A stretch of 64,000 bases of DNA from Clostridia bacterium (GCA_017428385.1 JAFRQX010000038.1:1-64000); one strand, 5' to 3'; numbered from the stretch's first letter, positions 24,932-35,296 are shown. Notes: generated by a model not told the origin, from the letters alone. Translations and numbers: made by a program.

Positions 24932-27900
24932 GAAAGCTTAGCAAGGTCATCCCGGTACTTCTGGCACTGATGCTTGTGCTCGGTGTACTTTCCGGAGCGT
25001 CTGCTGCGGTGACGCCCCAGTCTTTACGTATACCGAAGTATACCCGCACAGATTGTGAGTGGGATGAGAACGGACGCCTTATCAGCGAAACTGCTTATGA
25101 TGTTGATAACAATCCTGCTTTAAATACCAGGGGATTCCACAAAGCGGAATATACTTGGGATGAACAGGGTAATCCCCTGACCGAAACCTACACCGGACTG
25201 AATGGGGAAGCAGTTGTTGCTGACGGCGGCTATGCCAAAACAGTTTTCACCTATGAAAACAACTCCAAGGGCGTGCCCCATGTTGTTGCGGAAGATCGCT
25301 ATGCAGCTGATGGCAGCCGCGCCGATATTCCTGGCAGCTACAGCTACCGTAGGGATATCTGGGATGGAGATCAGATTTTCTCTACCACATACTATGATGC
25401 GGCAGGAAATATCACCCAGCCTACAGGCGGTTACGCCAGGGTGCTTTATAGCCTGGAAGAAGATGAAAACGCCATCGTGATCACCAAGCGTTATGAAGCG
25501 GCGGATGGCACGCCGTTGCTTGGTGCTGAAGGCGGGGCTAAGGTTGTATACATCTACGCCAAAGGCCTCACAGCCGCGGTTAATGCCCGGGTGGATAATA
25601 TGGGCCTGGGTATGGTGATGCCCATGGGCGCCAGGGAAGAGTATTATCCGGCTAACGAACCGCTGCATAAGTATGATCAGGCTGGCGAAGACCGTAAGCC
25701 GATGCTTCTTTCCACTGAGATTTATTCTGTTGACGGATCAAAAGCTTTGGGTGCAAAGCGCTGGCAGCGCGAGATTTGCACCTATGATGAACGCGGCAAC
25801 CTGACGCGTAAGGACTATTATGACGCGGATGGAGATCCTGTGATTTCAGGATATGGATATGCTTCCATTATCAATACTTATGATGAGCTGAATCGTGTGA
25901 TCCAGATTGATTATCTGGATAAAGAAGAACACCTGATCAAGATGCTGAGCGGCTATGCCCGCGTGACATATGAATACTACGATAGCAGTGATCTTGTACA
26001 CTTCATCCGTTACTTTGGCGCGGATGGCGAACGGACAATGGTCACAAACGGCATGTCCATGATTGAGCGCGAATATGGCAGCGACGATAATGAAGACTGG
26101 GATCTTCGGGAAACTTATTACGATATCCTGGATGAATATACCCTGACAGATGGCGGATATGCCCGTATAGAGTGGAAAATCGACGGCCCGGATCGCTTTG
26201 ATGGAAGAGGCACAGCGAAGTGGGTTGTGGATCTGGATGAGACGAAGTGGGAAAAAGTATACGGCGTGGATATGCAGCTGATTAAGCGTAAAGCAGGGTA
26301 TGCCGGATACGAAAACTATCGTAACGAATACGGCCAGATTATCCGTACTGTGTATAAGGATGATCAGTGGGAACCTGTTCGCAATGATGAGAAACAGTAC
26401 GCCTGGATAGAGTATACATATGGTTCCAATGATATAGAGGATCCTGCCATTTTCGAAGCATATTTTGATGAGTTTGGCAATCCTACGGAAGAAATCTCCG
26501 GCGCCTATGCCCGCAGCATGGTGTATGGCGGACCCAAAAAGAATCTCCTCCTGGAAGAAGCGTTCTATGACGCTGATGGCAATCCGGATACGAGTATAAC
26601 GACCGGTGCCCATAAAGCGACATATACCTATGACCGCAATCTGCTTCAGACTTCTGTTCACTACTACAATGCGGATGGCACCCTTTCCGCCACCCGTACC
26701 GGCGAAGCAGCCATGATGCGGGAATACAACAGCAAGGGGAGCCTCCTGTGGGAAGCAATCTTCGGTGATGATGGCAATCTCATGGCAGTGAATGGCACCA
26801 ATGCTGTACAGGTTCATTCCTATGATTATGCGGGTCATCATTCCGGAGAAAAGTTCTTCGATGCGGAAGGTAATCCGGTAACCAACAGCAACGGTTATGC
26901 CTGCGCTGTTTATGAGTATGACAATCAGGGAAATATAACCGCAATTGCTTATTACAATGCGGAAAACATGCCCACTCTGGTCAGCGGGCGGGCAAGGGTA
27001 GAGCGTGAGTACGATAACGCTCACAATATGACCTATGAAATGAATATCGGAACCAACGGACGGCCGGTGATGCTGCGTGATGGTTATGCAGCCAGGAAAC
27101 AGGCATATGACCTGGAAACCGGTACGACCACCAAAGTGGAATATCTGGATGCCAACGGAAATCCTGTACTGCTTCCTCTGGGCTATGCCGCGTATGAGAC
27201 AAAGTATGATCATGCCGGCAACCTGATCCTGCGTGCATACTATGATGAAAAGGGCGAACTTACAGCGCCTTCCTCTCCTGGTTATGCCAAGCTGGAGCGC
27301 CAGACAGACGCCCAGGGCAGGGTCACAGAAGAAGCACAATATAATGCTGATGGTTCTCTTCAGCTGAACCGTGATGGCTATGCAATCACAAAGACTGCCT
27401 ATGAAGCTGATAAGACCACGATCTCTTATCTGAATGATAATCGTGAACTGGCTGACACGGCCTTAGGATATGCCATCAAGGAAACCCTCACTGACTATAT
27501 GGGCAATATCAGGAGCATTGCCTATTATGGCTCCCGGAATCAGCCTGTGAAGATTGCTGCCGGTTATCATAAGCAGGAAAATGAATGGGATAATGAAGGT
27601 CACCAGCTGAGTGAAAAGTATTTTGACGAGAACGGCGCTCCCGCCGAATGCCCGGATGGCTACGCCGCCTTTGTCTGTGAATACGATAAGAACGGTAATA
27701 CAACCCGCGAAGTGTACTATGGTGCAGATGGTCATATAACTGATATTTATGCCGGTGCTGCGGAAGTGCGCCGTGAGTATGACGCCGACAACCGATTGCT
27801 GAGCGAAGAATATTTTGATGAAACAGGCACACCTTACATGCTCCGTGGTGATTACGCTTCTACGAAGTGTGAGTATGACGCCCAGGGCAACCTGTTGACT

Positions 27901-30831
27901 GAAGCATTCTTCGGCACGAATGGGGAACCGGTTATCTCCACAAAAGGATATGCTCAGAAGACAGATACCTATGATATCCGTGGACATCTCCTGTCTGAAG
28001 AATATACGGATGGTAAGGGTAACCTCCTCATGCAGCGGATCGGCTATGCGAAGAAGCAGCAGAACTGGGACAGTCACGGCAACTTGTTGAGTGAAGCCTG
28101 GTTTGATGAATACAACCAGCCGGCTCTTCAGGAAAATACATATGGTTATAAGACCTATAAATACGATAACCACAACAATATGACTGAAGAAGCCTGGTAT
28201 CACCATGAAGGCGTACCGACCAGGCTGGTGGATGGCTACAACCGTGTTGTTCACGTATACAACGCTTTTGACCGCCGTGTGCGCAGTGTGTGGTATTACA
28301 ACATGGATATCGTCACGCTTCCGGATGGTTATTCTGCTGAGTCTTATGAGTATGACGCGCGTGGACGGATCACAAAGACATCTTACCTGGATGAAACCAT
28401 GGCTCGCGTCATGACGATGAAAGGTTATTCCGCAATCCAGAATGTCTATGACAACGCCAGCAACGTGCTTCAGGTTCGCTACCTGGATGAAAATGATAAG
28501 CTGACCCGCCTGCCGGAAGGCTTCAGCGTCTGGCAGCGTGAATATGACCGTTACAATCATGTCACGCTGGAGCAGTACCTGGATGAAAATGAGCGGATTG
28601 CATCCCTGACCAACCTTGATACTGCCAGAAGGTATTCATTTGATAACCGCGGACGCCTGATTCGTACAGAGTATCTGAATTCCGGTCTCCAGGCTGTTGA
28701 GACCAGATTCGGTTACGCTACCATTGAGTATGAGTATGATGAATACGACAGGCGTACAGGAATGAAATACCTGGACGCTAATGGACTGAACGTCATGATC
28801 TCCAGCGGTTATGCAGGCGTTCGGTATGAGTACAGCGACCAGGGTAAAGTCTGGCGCACAACTTATCTGGATATTTCCGGACAGCCCACTCTGTTCAAGG
28901 ATGGCTATGCAGCCAGTGAGTTTATCTATGACAAGGACCTGAATCTTGTTGGCACCATCTACCTGGACGATAAGTATAACCGAACCTACATCAGTGCCGG
29001 ATACTCCGGCGTCCGCCGTGAAGTGGATAAGAATGGAGATATCCTGACCGAGACTTTCCTCAATAATGAGGATCAGCCGATAGCCGGTGCGGGCGGATAT
29101 GCTACCTTGCGGAACACGTGGGATACTCGTCGTCGCGTAACGAAGCGTGAATATCTGGATGTTGACGGTCAGCCGGCAAAGCTGTCCAGCGGCTACTGCG
29201 CGGTTCGTTATGAATATGACAACAATGACAATAAAACCAGGGAGTCCTACTACAACAAGGACGGTGAGCTGATCTGGTGCACTGATGGATACTGCGAGAT
29301 CCTGCTTACCTATGATGAGCGGAACCATTGCATAGAGGAGCGCTTGCTGACCCGTGGCGGAAAACCTGCGCTCCATAACTATGGACGTTATGCTTCCATG
29401 ACCCGGGAAGTGGATAAGGATGGTCGCGTTCTGGCAGTACGCTTCTTTGATGAACAGGGTAAGCCCACCTATTACGCCAGCGATTATGCGGAAGCCCGGT
29501 ATGTTTACGACCTTGCCGGACGTCAGACAGAGGTTACCTATTACGATAATGAAGGAAAACTGATGAATGTCCGCCGCGGCTATGCGAAGAAGACCACCGC
29601 CTATAACACATTGGGACTTATGACGGAGGAGTCTTATTTCGACGCGGATGATAACCTTGTCGATACCCAGATGGGTTATGCTAAGGCAGTGTACACCTAT
29701 GATGAACTGGGTAACAAGCTCACAGAACGCTATCTCAATACCGCCGATCTCCAGGTGGTTCCGGAAGGATCCGCATATGCTTATTACCTCATGTCTTACG
29801 ATGAAGCCGGCCGGATCCTGAGTGAAGAGTATTACGATGAGATGGATAACCCCGCATTGTGCCGGGAAGGTTATTATGGCCATTATGTGACCTACAACGA
29901 AAGCGGCCATATTCAGGAAGAAAACTATATTGACACGGCTCAGAAACCGGTTGCTGTGAATGGATACAGCAAGAGGGAACTCATTGAAGAAGATAGCGAA
30001 AACCGTACATACGTTCTACGTGTCGTGAACGAGACCATGGATGATGTTTCCTATCTTGAAAGCCGTCAGACTTTCGATAAGTATGATCGGATGATCAGCG
30101 TCAGCTACTTCGATAAGCAGGGCAATCCTGCAATCGGATCTGAAGGCGCGAGCACTGTTGAGAAAGAGTATACCGGACGCGGCCAGCTGGCTTTGGAGCG
30201 GTACTTCGACGCAACGGGTGACAAGACCACGGTCAACGGCGCATATGGCGTAAGCATTGAATACACACCCTTTGGACGGATTGCAAAGGAAACCTGGCTT
30301 GATGTAGATGGCAATCCTGCTCCCAATGCGGACGGTTATGCAGCCATGACGTATGACTATGATCTGACCAATGCAGCCAAAGTTGAGAAGTACTTCCAGT
30401 ATTACTTCGACGTCAATGATGAACCGACTGCCGCAATCAATGGTGCTTATGGTATGAGCAGCCTCTATTATCCCGCCACAAGGGTGCATGAGGTAACATA
30501 CCTGGACGATGAAGGAAAACCTGCCAACATCGATAAGGGATACGCTCAGCTGCAGTATGAAGAAGATGAGAACGGCAATCGCACCTGGGAAGGCTACTAC
30601 GATAAGTACGGCGGACAAACCAACTGCAATGATGGATTCTTCAGTTGCGAACGCGAGTTCGATTCGGCCGGACGCCTGATCTCCGAACGCTACCTTGATA
30701 AGTACAACAAGCTTACGAATAACGCTGAAGGTGTTGCGGGCTGGAATGGCTACTATGACGCGGAAGGCAGCCTGATTATTACAAACAGGTACAATCAGGA
30801 TCGCGAAGCACTCCCCACTGACAATCCTTAA
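24928..30831 (+). CDS. Giant secreted protein of about 32-residue YD-like repeats (1,967 residues)
   Basis: A signal peptide (VIPVLLALMLVLGVLSGASA, about 7-26) is followed by some 55-60 repeats that fill the whole protein. The unit is about 32 residues with the pattern GYA....EYD..GN....E.YYDA.G.P. The repeats recall RHS/YD repeats in spacing and in the YD and G-N positions, but there is no RHS core, toxin domain or long YD array of the usual kind. No anchor motif or membrane helix is seen at the C-terminus. It overlaps the kinase gene by ATGA and is followed 14 bases later by an LCP-like gene, so it belongs to the polysaccharide operon. The function is unknown; carbohydrate binding is a guess. 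Confidence 0.85.
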   Translation: MRKLSKVIPVLLALMLVLGVLSGASAAVTPQSLRIPKYTRTDCEWDENGRLISETAYDVDNNPALNTRGFHKAEYTWDEQGNPLTETYTGLNGEAVVADGGYAKTVFTYENNSKGVPHVVAEDRYAADGSRADIPGSYSYRRDIWDGDQIFSTTYYDAAGNITQPTGGYARVLYSLEEDENAIVITKRYEAADGTPLLGAEGGAKVVYIYAKGLTAAVNARVDNMGLGMVMPMGAREEYYPANEPLHKYDQAGEDRKPMLLSTEIYSVDGSKALGAKRWQREICTYDERGNLTRKDYYDADGDPVISGYGYASIINTYDELNRVIQIDYLDKEEHLIKMLSGYARVTYEYYDSSDLVHFIRYFGADGERTMVTNGMSMIEREYGSDDNEDWDLRETYYDILDEYTLTDGGYARIEWKIDGPDRFDGRGTAKWVVDLDETKWEKVYGVDMQLIKRKAGYAGYENYRNEYGQIIRTVYKDDQWEPVRNDEKQYAWIEYTYGSNDIEDPAIFEAYFDEFGNPTEEISGAYARSMVYGGPKKNLLLEEAFYDADGNPDTSITTGAHKATYTYDRNLLQTSVHYYNADGTLSATRTGEAAMMREYNSKGSLLWEAIFGDDGNLMAVNGTNAVQVHSYDYAGHHSGEKFFDAEGNPVTNSNGYACAVYEYDNQGNITAIAYYNAENMPTLVSGRARVEREYDNAHNMTYEMNIGTNGRPVMLRDGYAARKQAYDLETGTTTKVEYLDANGNPVLLPLGYAAYETKYDHAGNLILRAYYDEKGELTAPSSPGYAKLERQTDAQGRVTEEAQYNADGSLQLNRDGYAITKTAYEADKTTISYLNDNRELADTALGYAIKETLTDYMGNIRSIAYYGSRNQPVKIAAGYHKQENEWDNEGHQLSEKYFDENGAPAECPDGYAAFVCEYDKNGNTTREVYYGADGHITDIYAGAAEVRREYDADNRLLSEEYFDETGTPYMLRGDYASTKCEYDAQGNLLTEAFFGTNGEPVISTKGYAQKTDTYDIRGHLLSEEYTDGKGNLLMQRIGYAKKQQNWDSHGNLLSEAWFDEYNQPALQENTYGYKTYKYDNHNNMTEEAWYHHEGVPTRLVDGYNRVVHVYNAFDRRVRSVWYYNMDIVTLPDGYSAESYEYDARGRITKTSYLDETMARVMTMKGYSAIQNVYDNASNVLQVRYLDENDKLTRLPEGFSVWQREYDRYNHVTLEQYLDENERIASLTNLDTARRYSFDNRGRLIRTEYLNSGLQAVETRFGYATIEYEYDEYDRRTGMKYLDANGLNVMISSGYAGVRYEYSDQGKVWRTTYLDISGQPTLFKDGYAASEFIYDKDLNLVGTIYLDDKYNRTYISAGYSGVRREVDKNGDILTETFLNNEDQPIAGAGGYATLRNTWDTRRRVTKREYLDVDGQPAKLSSGYCAVRYEYDNNDNKTRESYYNKDGELIWCTDGYCEILLTYDERNHCIEERLLTRGGKPALHNYGRYASMTREVDKDGRVLAVRFFDEQGKPTYYASDYAEARYVYDLAGRQTEVTYYDNEGKLMNVRRGYAKKTTAYNTLGLMTEESYFDADDNLVDTQMGYAKAVYTYDELGNKLTERYLNTADLQVVPEGSAYAYYLMSYDEAGRILSEEYYDEMDNPALCREGYYGHYVTYNESGHIQEENYIDTAQKPVAVNGYSKRELIEEDSENRTYVLRVVNETMDDVSYLESRQTFDKYDRMISVSYFDKQGNPAIGSEGASTVEKEYTGRGQLALERYFDATGDKTTVNGAYGVSIEYTPFGRIAKETWLDVDGNPAPNADGYAAMTYDYDLTNAAKVEKYFQYYFDVNDEPTAAINGAYGMSSLYYPATRVHEVTYLDDEGKPANIDKGYAQLQYEEDENGNRTWEGYYDKYGGQTNCNDGFFSCEREFDSAGRLISERYLDKYNKLTNNAEGVAGWNGYYDAEGSLIITNRYNQDREALPTDNP

Positions 30832-30845
30832 AGGAGGGAAGCACC

Positions 30846-31904
30846 ATGAAGAACATGAAACACGTACTGCTCAAACTCACGGCCTTGCTTCTCCTCCTGT
30901 GCCTGCTTCCTCTGGCCGTCACAGCGGAAGCAGGGATGGAAGAAGATCATTGGGAAAGCTTCCTGCTTATCTGCAATGAAGGTATGAACAATGATAAGGG
31001 CAATGCCGGTAACACCTTGATGGTTGCAGCTATGGAACCAAACCTGGGCAAGATTCACCTGATGATGTTCACTTGGGATACCTTCATTGATTATGAAGGC
31101 TATGATGTACCTCAGAAGCTGGATATGCCTTACCGGAATAATGGTCCGGAAGAAGCTGTTCGGGTATTCAACGAAAATTTTGGTTTGAACATTAACCACT
31201 ATCTGAGCCTGAACTACCTCAATCTTGCTTCACTGATCGATGAATACGGCGGAATCAATGTGGACGTTACCCGCGCGGAGCGTAACGCTCTGAACGGTAT
31301 GGTGGCGTCTAAGAAAGTCCGCCTGCAGGAACAGGTCGCATCCGGTGAACTGGGTCAGGCAGTGATTGATATGCTGGCTCAGGAGTATTACCTGAATGAT
31401 TTCGGACCCAATACTCACCTGAACGGTCTGCAGGCTGTCGGCTTTGGCTGGTTGCAGTATGACAGCGTCTATAACTGCTGTGAACGGGATGCGGATGTTA
31501 TCACAGCCTTGTTTCACAGTGCGGGCAGCTTCATTGCTGACAAAGTGGCCATTTACACCAACGAGAGCGGCAAACCTAAGGATGCCTATGGAAGACGCCT
31601 CATCAATATTGATGAAATCACTGAAGAAGATTATCAGTTCCTCCGTCAGCAGATCGCACCCATCTTCCAGATGTCTGTGAACAACATGGAGGAAGATGAG
31701 ATTCGCACAATTACCTTGGCTCTTGCACGTATTGCTTACCAGGCTGAGCGTGAAGGCACCAGCATCTTTGATTTGATTAAATCCACGATTCTCCCCCTGG
31801 AATCCACTATGCCTTATGACATTGTGGCTGGAACCAAAGGACACCTTATCAATAAGGAAGCCAACATTGCCGCTGTGAAGGAATTCCTGTACAGCGATAA
31901 GTAA
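30846..31904 (+). CDS. LytR-CpsA-Psr (LCP)-like secreted protein
   Basis: 352 residues with a signal peptide (LTALLLLLCLLPLAVTAEA). The body follows the LCP fold pattern: NTLMVAAMEPNLGKIHLMMF, LDMPYRNNGPEEAVRVFNENFG and LIDEYGGINVDV. LCP proteins attach polysaccharides from undecaprenyl carriers to the cell wall. Here the RSDT-like and S.PRD-like active-site segments appear changed (GNTL and FTWDT), so several of the usual arginine/aspartate residues seem absent, and it may be a non-catalytic or variant member. GGAGGG lies just before ATG 30846. Confidence 0.75.
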   Translation: MKNMKHVLLKLTALLLLLCLLPLAVTAEAGMEEDHWESFLLICNEGMNNDKGNAGNTLMVAAMEPNLGKIHLMMFTWDTFIDYEGYDVPQKLDMPYRNNGPEEAVRVFNENFGLNINHYLSLNYLNLASLIDEYGGINVDVTRAERNALNGMVASKKVRLQEQVASGELGQAVIDMLAQEYYLNDFGPNTHLNGLQAVGFGWLQYDSVYNCCERDADVITALFHSAGSFIADKVAIYTNESGKPKDAYGRRLINIDEITEEDYQFLRQQIAPIFQMSVNNMEEDEIRTITLALARIAYQAEREGTSIFDLIKSTILPLESTMPYDIVAGTKGHLINKEANIAAVKEFLYSDK

Positions 31905-31933
31905 GAAAGGGAATACACGGTACTGACCGGACT

Positions 31934-32023
31934 GGCAGGCTGACGAACCCCTGGAACATATCCAAGCCTGCCCGCGGAAATAACAAACCGCGGGCAGCTC
32001 CATATCCCGGCATAAAAACCGGG
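31934..32023 (+). promoter_or_regulatory. Mutually exclusive RNA hairpins upstream of the LoaP-like gene
   Basis: GGCAGGC (31934-31940) can pair with GCCTGCC (31966-31972), but the latter is also part of CTGCCCGCGG (31968-31977), which pairs perfectly with CCGCGGGCAG (31988-31997). A further small hairpin, CCCGG/CCGGG, follows (32006-32023). Alternative pairings of this kind are typical of attenuators or protein-controlled leaders, although no T run directly follows the strong stem. Confidence 0.4.
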
Positions 32024-32100
32024 ACGGCGGAGCCTACCCATTTTTAAGGCAGGGCTTGTGTTGTAATCCAGACTTAGTGATTAAATCTTAACGTCAAATT

Positions 32101-32280
32101 GTCATTTCGATCGAAGTGGAGAAATCTACTCAGTATTACAAGTCTTCTCGAACGCAATTGGAACTCCTGATTGCCTTGTATGTCATTCTGAGCAAGGCCG
32201 AAGGCCGCGTCGAAGAATCTCCTCCTTCGCAGCCGCAGCTGCAATAATTATGAATTATGAATCATGAATTGTGAATTATT
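32101..32280. repeat. Dispersed intergenic repeat, copy 2, plus AT repeat end
   Basis: 32101-32220 carries the same blocks as 22549-22680: GTCATTTCGA, GGAGAAATCTACT, then GTCATTCTGAGC and GTCGAAGAATCT. It is followed at 32240-32280 by a single end of the AT repeat family (AATTATGAATTATGAATC). No gene is supported in 31905-32290. Confidence 0.6.
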
Positions 32281-32292
32281 CTACGAACGGAG

Positions 32293-32799
32293 GTGAGGGC
32301 GATTTACGCTTACTGTTACTTCTGCGAAACCCAGAAATGTTCCACTATCGCTGCTCTCATCAGCCGCACACTGAACGAGATCTGTTTCTCGCCTGAAATC
32401 ATCCAGCGAAAGTGGACCAAGGGTGTATGCGAAGAAATACGTCATCCCTGGCTGCCTGGGTACATATTCCATTACACAGAAGAACCGGTTGATCATCCGA
32501 TCCATATGCCCGGTATCATCCGTCGTCTGGGAGACGGCGAACTGAAAGATGAAGACCTGGCTTTTGCCAATATGCTTTATGAGCACAATGGTGTTATGGG
32601 CACGATTCACCTTGCGGAGGTCGGTCAGCATTGTACCGTATCCGATCCCCTCTGGCAGAAGATGGAGGGCAAGGTCATCAAAATCGATCGCGGCCGGAAA
32701 CGCTGCTGCGTGGAATTCACCTTCGATCAGGCCAAACGGACCGTCTGGCTTGGATATGAAATGATACAGCTTGCAAAAGGAGAACAGACTGAGATATAA
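32293..32799 (+). CDS. NusG-family antiterminator, LoaP-like
   Basis: A 168-residue NusG paralogue with the N-terminal NGN-type domain (starting IYAYCYFCETQK; PWLPGYIFHY matches the conserved PGY(I/V)F core) and a C-terminal KOW-type segment (GKVIKIDRGRKRCCVEF). Specialised NusG paralogues (LoaP, RfaH) keep polymerase going through long polysaccharide operons, matching its place before the sugar genes. The start is uncertain: GTG 32293 overlaps the GGAGG (32289-32293), while ATT 32302 is ideally spaced and gives the usual NusG-type N-terminus, so an AUU start is possible. Confidence 0.82.
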   Translation: MRAIYAYCYFCETQKCSTIAALISRTLNEICFSPEIIQRKWTKGVCEEIRHPWLPGYIFHYTEEPVDHPIHMPGIIRRLGDGELKDEDLAFANMLYEHNGVMGTIHLAEVGQHCTVSDPLWQKMEGKVIKIDRGRKRCCVEFTFDQAKRTVWLGYEMIQLAKGEQTEI

Positions 32800-32877
32800 T
32801 AAACAATCTCATACAGTTTTCATACACATAAAAGATGAAATTGTGATGACAAATGTACCCATTGGAGGGAATTGTCT

Positions 32878-33894
32878 ATGGAGCGGACTAAAAAGAAAAA
32901 CAGAATACTCACTTTCCTGAAAACAAAGGGGTTCATTTTACTGCTGGATATTATAGCGGTAAATCTGGCATACCTCATTGCGCTGCATATCCGTTTTTTT
33001 GTAAACGGTCATTTTGTTGGCAGGCAGGGGATCTATCTTGAATTGTTCTGGAGAATTGCTCCATTCTATACAATTGCTGCCATACCTGTGTTTTTCTGTT
33101 TTCGCCTTTATGGAGGATTGCAGCAGTATGCCGGGCTTAATGATCTGAACAGGATCATTAAGGCCAATGTTGTGACGCTCATACTTCAAATTGTTATATC
33201 CATAGTTGTGCTTGCGTTAAGGCCACTGGAACAAAACATTCATCGCATGCCGTTTTCCTATTATGTAATTGGTGCGGTATTGCAGTTCATCTATATGGCA
33301 TTGATCCGGTTCTCAAAAAAGATTTTCATGGTGGAAAAAGCGAAGATCGACAGCAAAAAATCAAACAAAGTACCTGCACTGATTATTGGCTCCGGGGATC
33401 TTGGACAGAAAGTACGCCATCACCTGGATAACAATACTCTCTACAGACCTGTGGCGATTGCCGGCAAAGACAGTGGCTGGATGATGGACGGAGTGCCGGT
33501 GGTTTCCATGGATGAAATAGAAGAACAGATCAAAGAGAAAGAAATTCAGGCGGTTTTTATTGCCGATAAAGATCTCAGCAAGGAACAGCGGGATCATATC
33601 CGCCAGATTGCTGAAGGACTGGAAATGGATGACTTTACCGGTTATATGAGCAATCAGGTCGGGTTCCTTCCGCTCACGAATTTGCTTGAAGTGATCGACA
33701 TGCCCATTGTGGTGGAAGTGGACGGAAATGAACAGAAGTTTGATTCTGCTGAAGAGTGCCTGTCCACTCTCCCCGGTGAATATGACGTAATCAAAGTACA
33801 GGCCACCAAGCTTGTGCTGAAAAAGCGGGAAGAAGATACAAGCTGGATGAAGGTCTATCAGGAACAGACCGGACGCGAAGTAAGCTATTTCTGA
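32878..33894 (+). CDS. Membrane protein like the N-terminal half of CapD/WbpM sugar dehydratases
   Basis: 338 residues with four membrane helices (about 15-140) followed by a Rossmann-like domain starting VPALIIGSGDLGQKVR, as in the CoA-binding domain of PglF/WbpM proteins. The catalytic SDR domain with GGxGSIG and the STDKA motif is missing; the complete enzyme is encoded at 55299-57218. It may be a stand-alone regulator or scaffold for the glycosylation enzymes, or a remnant. ATG 32878 lies seven bases after GGAGGG; the upstream TTG is too close to it. Confidence 0.75.
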   Translation: MERTKKKNRILTFLKTKGFILLLDIIAVNLAYLIALHIRFFVNGHFVGRQGIYLELFWRIAPFYTIAAIPVFFCFRLYGGLQQYAGLNDLNRIIKANVVTLILQIVISIVVLALRPLEQNIHRMPFSYYVIGAVLQFIYMALIRFSKKIFMVEKAKIDSKKSNKVPALIIGSGDLGQKVRHHLDNNTLYRPVAIAGKDSGWMMDGVPVVSMDEIEEQIKEKEIQAVFIADKDLSKEQRDHIRQIAEGLEMDDFTGYMSNQVGFLPLTNLLEVIDMPIVVEVDGNEQKFDSAEECLSTLPGEYDVIKVQATKLVLKKREEDTSWMKVYQEQTGREVSYF

Positions 33895-33988
33895 TAGCAT
33901 TTACCAATAACTAAAACATTTTTCATATCTGTACAAAACTGAATGACAAACAATCCCATCCGGATATACAAAGGAAAGGCTTGATAAT

Positions 33989-35296
33989 ATGGATTTCCTG
34001 AATGATCCCCGGTTTAGTGGTATTACGCCTTTTGACGGCAGAATATGGCTTTCATCTCCTACAATGCATGGAGATGAACAACGTTTTGTGGACGAAGCCA
34101 TTCGGACCAATTGGGTCAGCACAGTGGGCGCCAATATTAACGAGATCGAAAACGAGATTGCACAATATATTGGCTGTCAGTACGCTGTGGCATTAAGTTC
34201 CGGTACGGCTGCGCTCCATGTTGCGACCAAGCTTGCGGCTGAAAAACTGTATGGACAGGCCAGGCCTGAGCAGGGATCGCTGGCGGGCAGGAAGGTTTTC
34301 TGTTCTGACGTTACGTTTGACGCCTCTGTTAATCCTGTGGCATATGAAGATGGAGAAGCCGTTTTCATTGATACCGAGCGTGACAGCTGGAATATGGATC
34401 CTGTAGCACTGGAAAAAGCATTTGAGATGTATCCGGATGTAAAGCTGATTGTTCTGGCCCATCTGTACGGAACTCCCGGAAAGATGGAGGAGATCCGGAA
34501 GATCGCTGAAAAACACGGAGCACTCATTGTGGAAGATGCTGCCGAATCACTCGGAGCGAAGTATAAGCTTGACGGTGAATGGATAGAGACCGGAAATCTG
34601 GCCGACTATGGCTGTATCAGCTTTAACGGAAACAAGATCATTACCGGATCCTCCGGCGGCATGTTCCTGACCAACTCCATTGAAGATGCAAACAAAGTAA
34701 AGAAATGGTCTACCCAGAGCCGTGAAAACGCTCCCTGGTACCAGCATGAAGAGATTGGTTACAATTACCGGATCAGTAATATTGTAGCCGGTATTATACG
34801 GGGACAGCTTCCTCATCTGGACACACATATTGCCCAGAAGAAGAAAATCTGGGAACGCTACAAAGAAGGACTCAAAGATCTTCCGATCAGTATGAACCCT
34901 TGGGATGAAGAAAAGGTACAGCCCAATTTCTGGCTCTCCTGTATGCTGATCAATGAAGATGCTCTGGCTCCGCATGTCAGAAGTGATAAGGAAGAAATAT
35001 GGCATCATGTGAGCGGGAAGAGCAGCCCGGGTGAAATCCTGGCAGCGCTGTCCGCTTTCCATGCTGAAGGTCGTCCGCTCTGGAAGCCGATGCATATGCA
35101 GCCCATCTATCAGATGAACAAATTCATCACTGTGGATGGTAATGGTCGGGCAAGGAGCAATGCTTATATCGAAAGCGAAGTTACGGACGTGGGTGCGGAT
35201 CTTTTCCGGAGAGGGTTGTGTCTTCCGAGCGATAACAAGATGACGGAGCACCAGCAGGATATTGTGATTGATATTATTCACAGGTGTTTTAAATAA
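33989..35296 (+). CDS. DegT/DnrJ/EryC1-type sugar aminotransferase (PglE-like)
   Basis: PLP-dependent aminotransferase that in this setting would convert a UDP-4-keto-6-deoxy-GlcNAc to the 4-amino sugar. The 435-residue protein has SSGTAALHVA, VEDAAESLGA and the PLP lysine in ISFNGNKIITGSSGG (Lys216). The C-terminal region is longer than in minimal members. It is directly followed by PglC-like and PglD-like genes, giving the bacillosamine-type order seen in Pgl loci. GGAAAGG precedes ATG 33989. Exact substrate is inferred from neighbours. Confidence 0.88.
   Translation: MDFLNDPRFSGITPFDGRIWLSSPTMHGDEQRFVDEAIRTNWVSTVGANINEIENEIAQYIGCQYAVALSSGTAALHVATKLAAEKLYGQARPEQGSLAGRKVFCSDVTFDASVNPVAYEDGEAVFIDTERDSWNMDPVALEKAFEMYPDVKLIVLAHLYGTPGKMEEIRKIAEKHGALIVEDAAESLGAKYKLDGEWIETGNLADYGCISFNGNKIITGSSGGMFLTNSIEDANKVKKWSTQSRENAPWYQHEEIGYNYRISNIVAGIIRGQLPHLDTHIAQKKKIWERYKEGLKDLPISMNPWDEEKVQPNFWLSCMLINEDALAPHVRSDKEEIWHHVSGKSSPGEILAALSAFHAEGRPLWKPMHMQPIYQMNKFITVDGNGRARSNAYIESEVTDVGADLFRRGLCLPSDNKMTEHQQDIVIDIIHRCFK

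Noticed and set aside
25846..29910. Minus-strand frames of about 365-500 codons inside the giant repeat gene
   Set aside because: They arise from the repeated codon pattern of the repeat gene and themselves show a meaningless Ile/Val-rich periodic sequence.
24928..30831. RHS/polymorphic toxin
   Set aside because: There is no RHS core, no hypervariable C-terminal toxin domain and no immunity gene downstream; the next gene is LCP-like.
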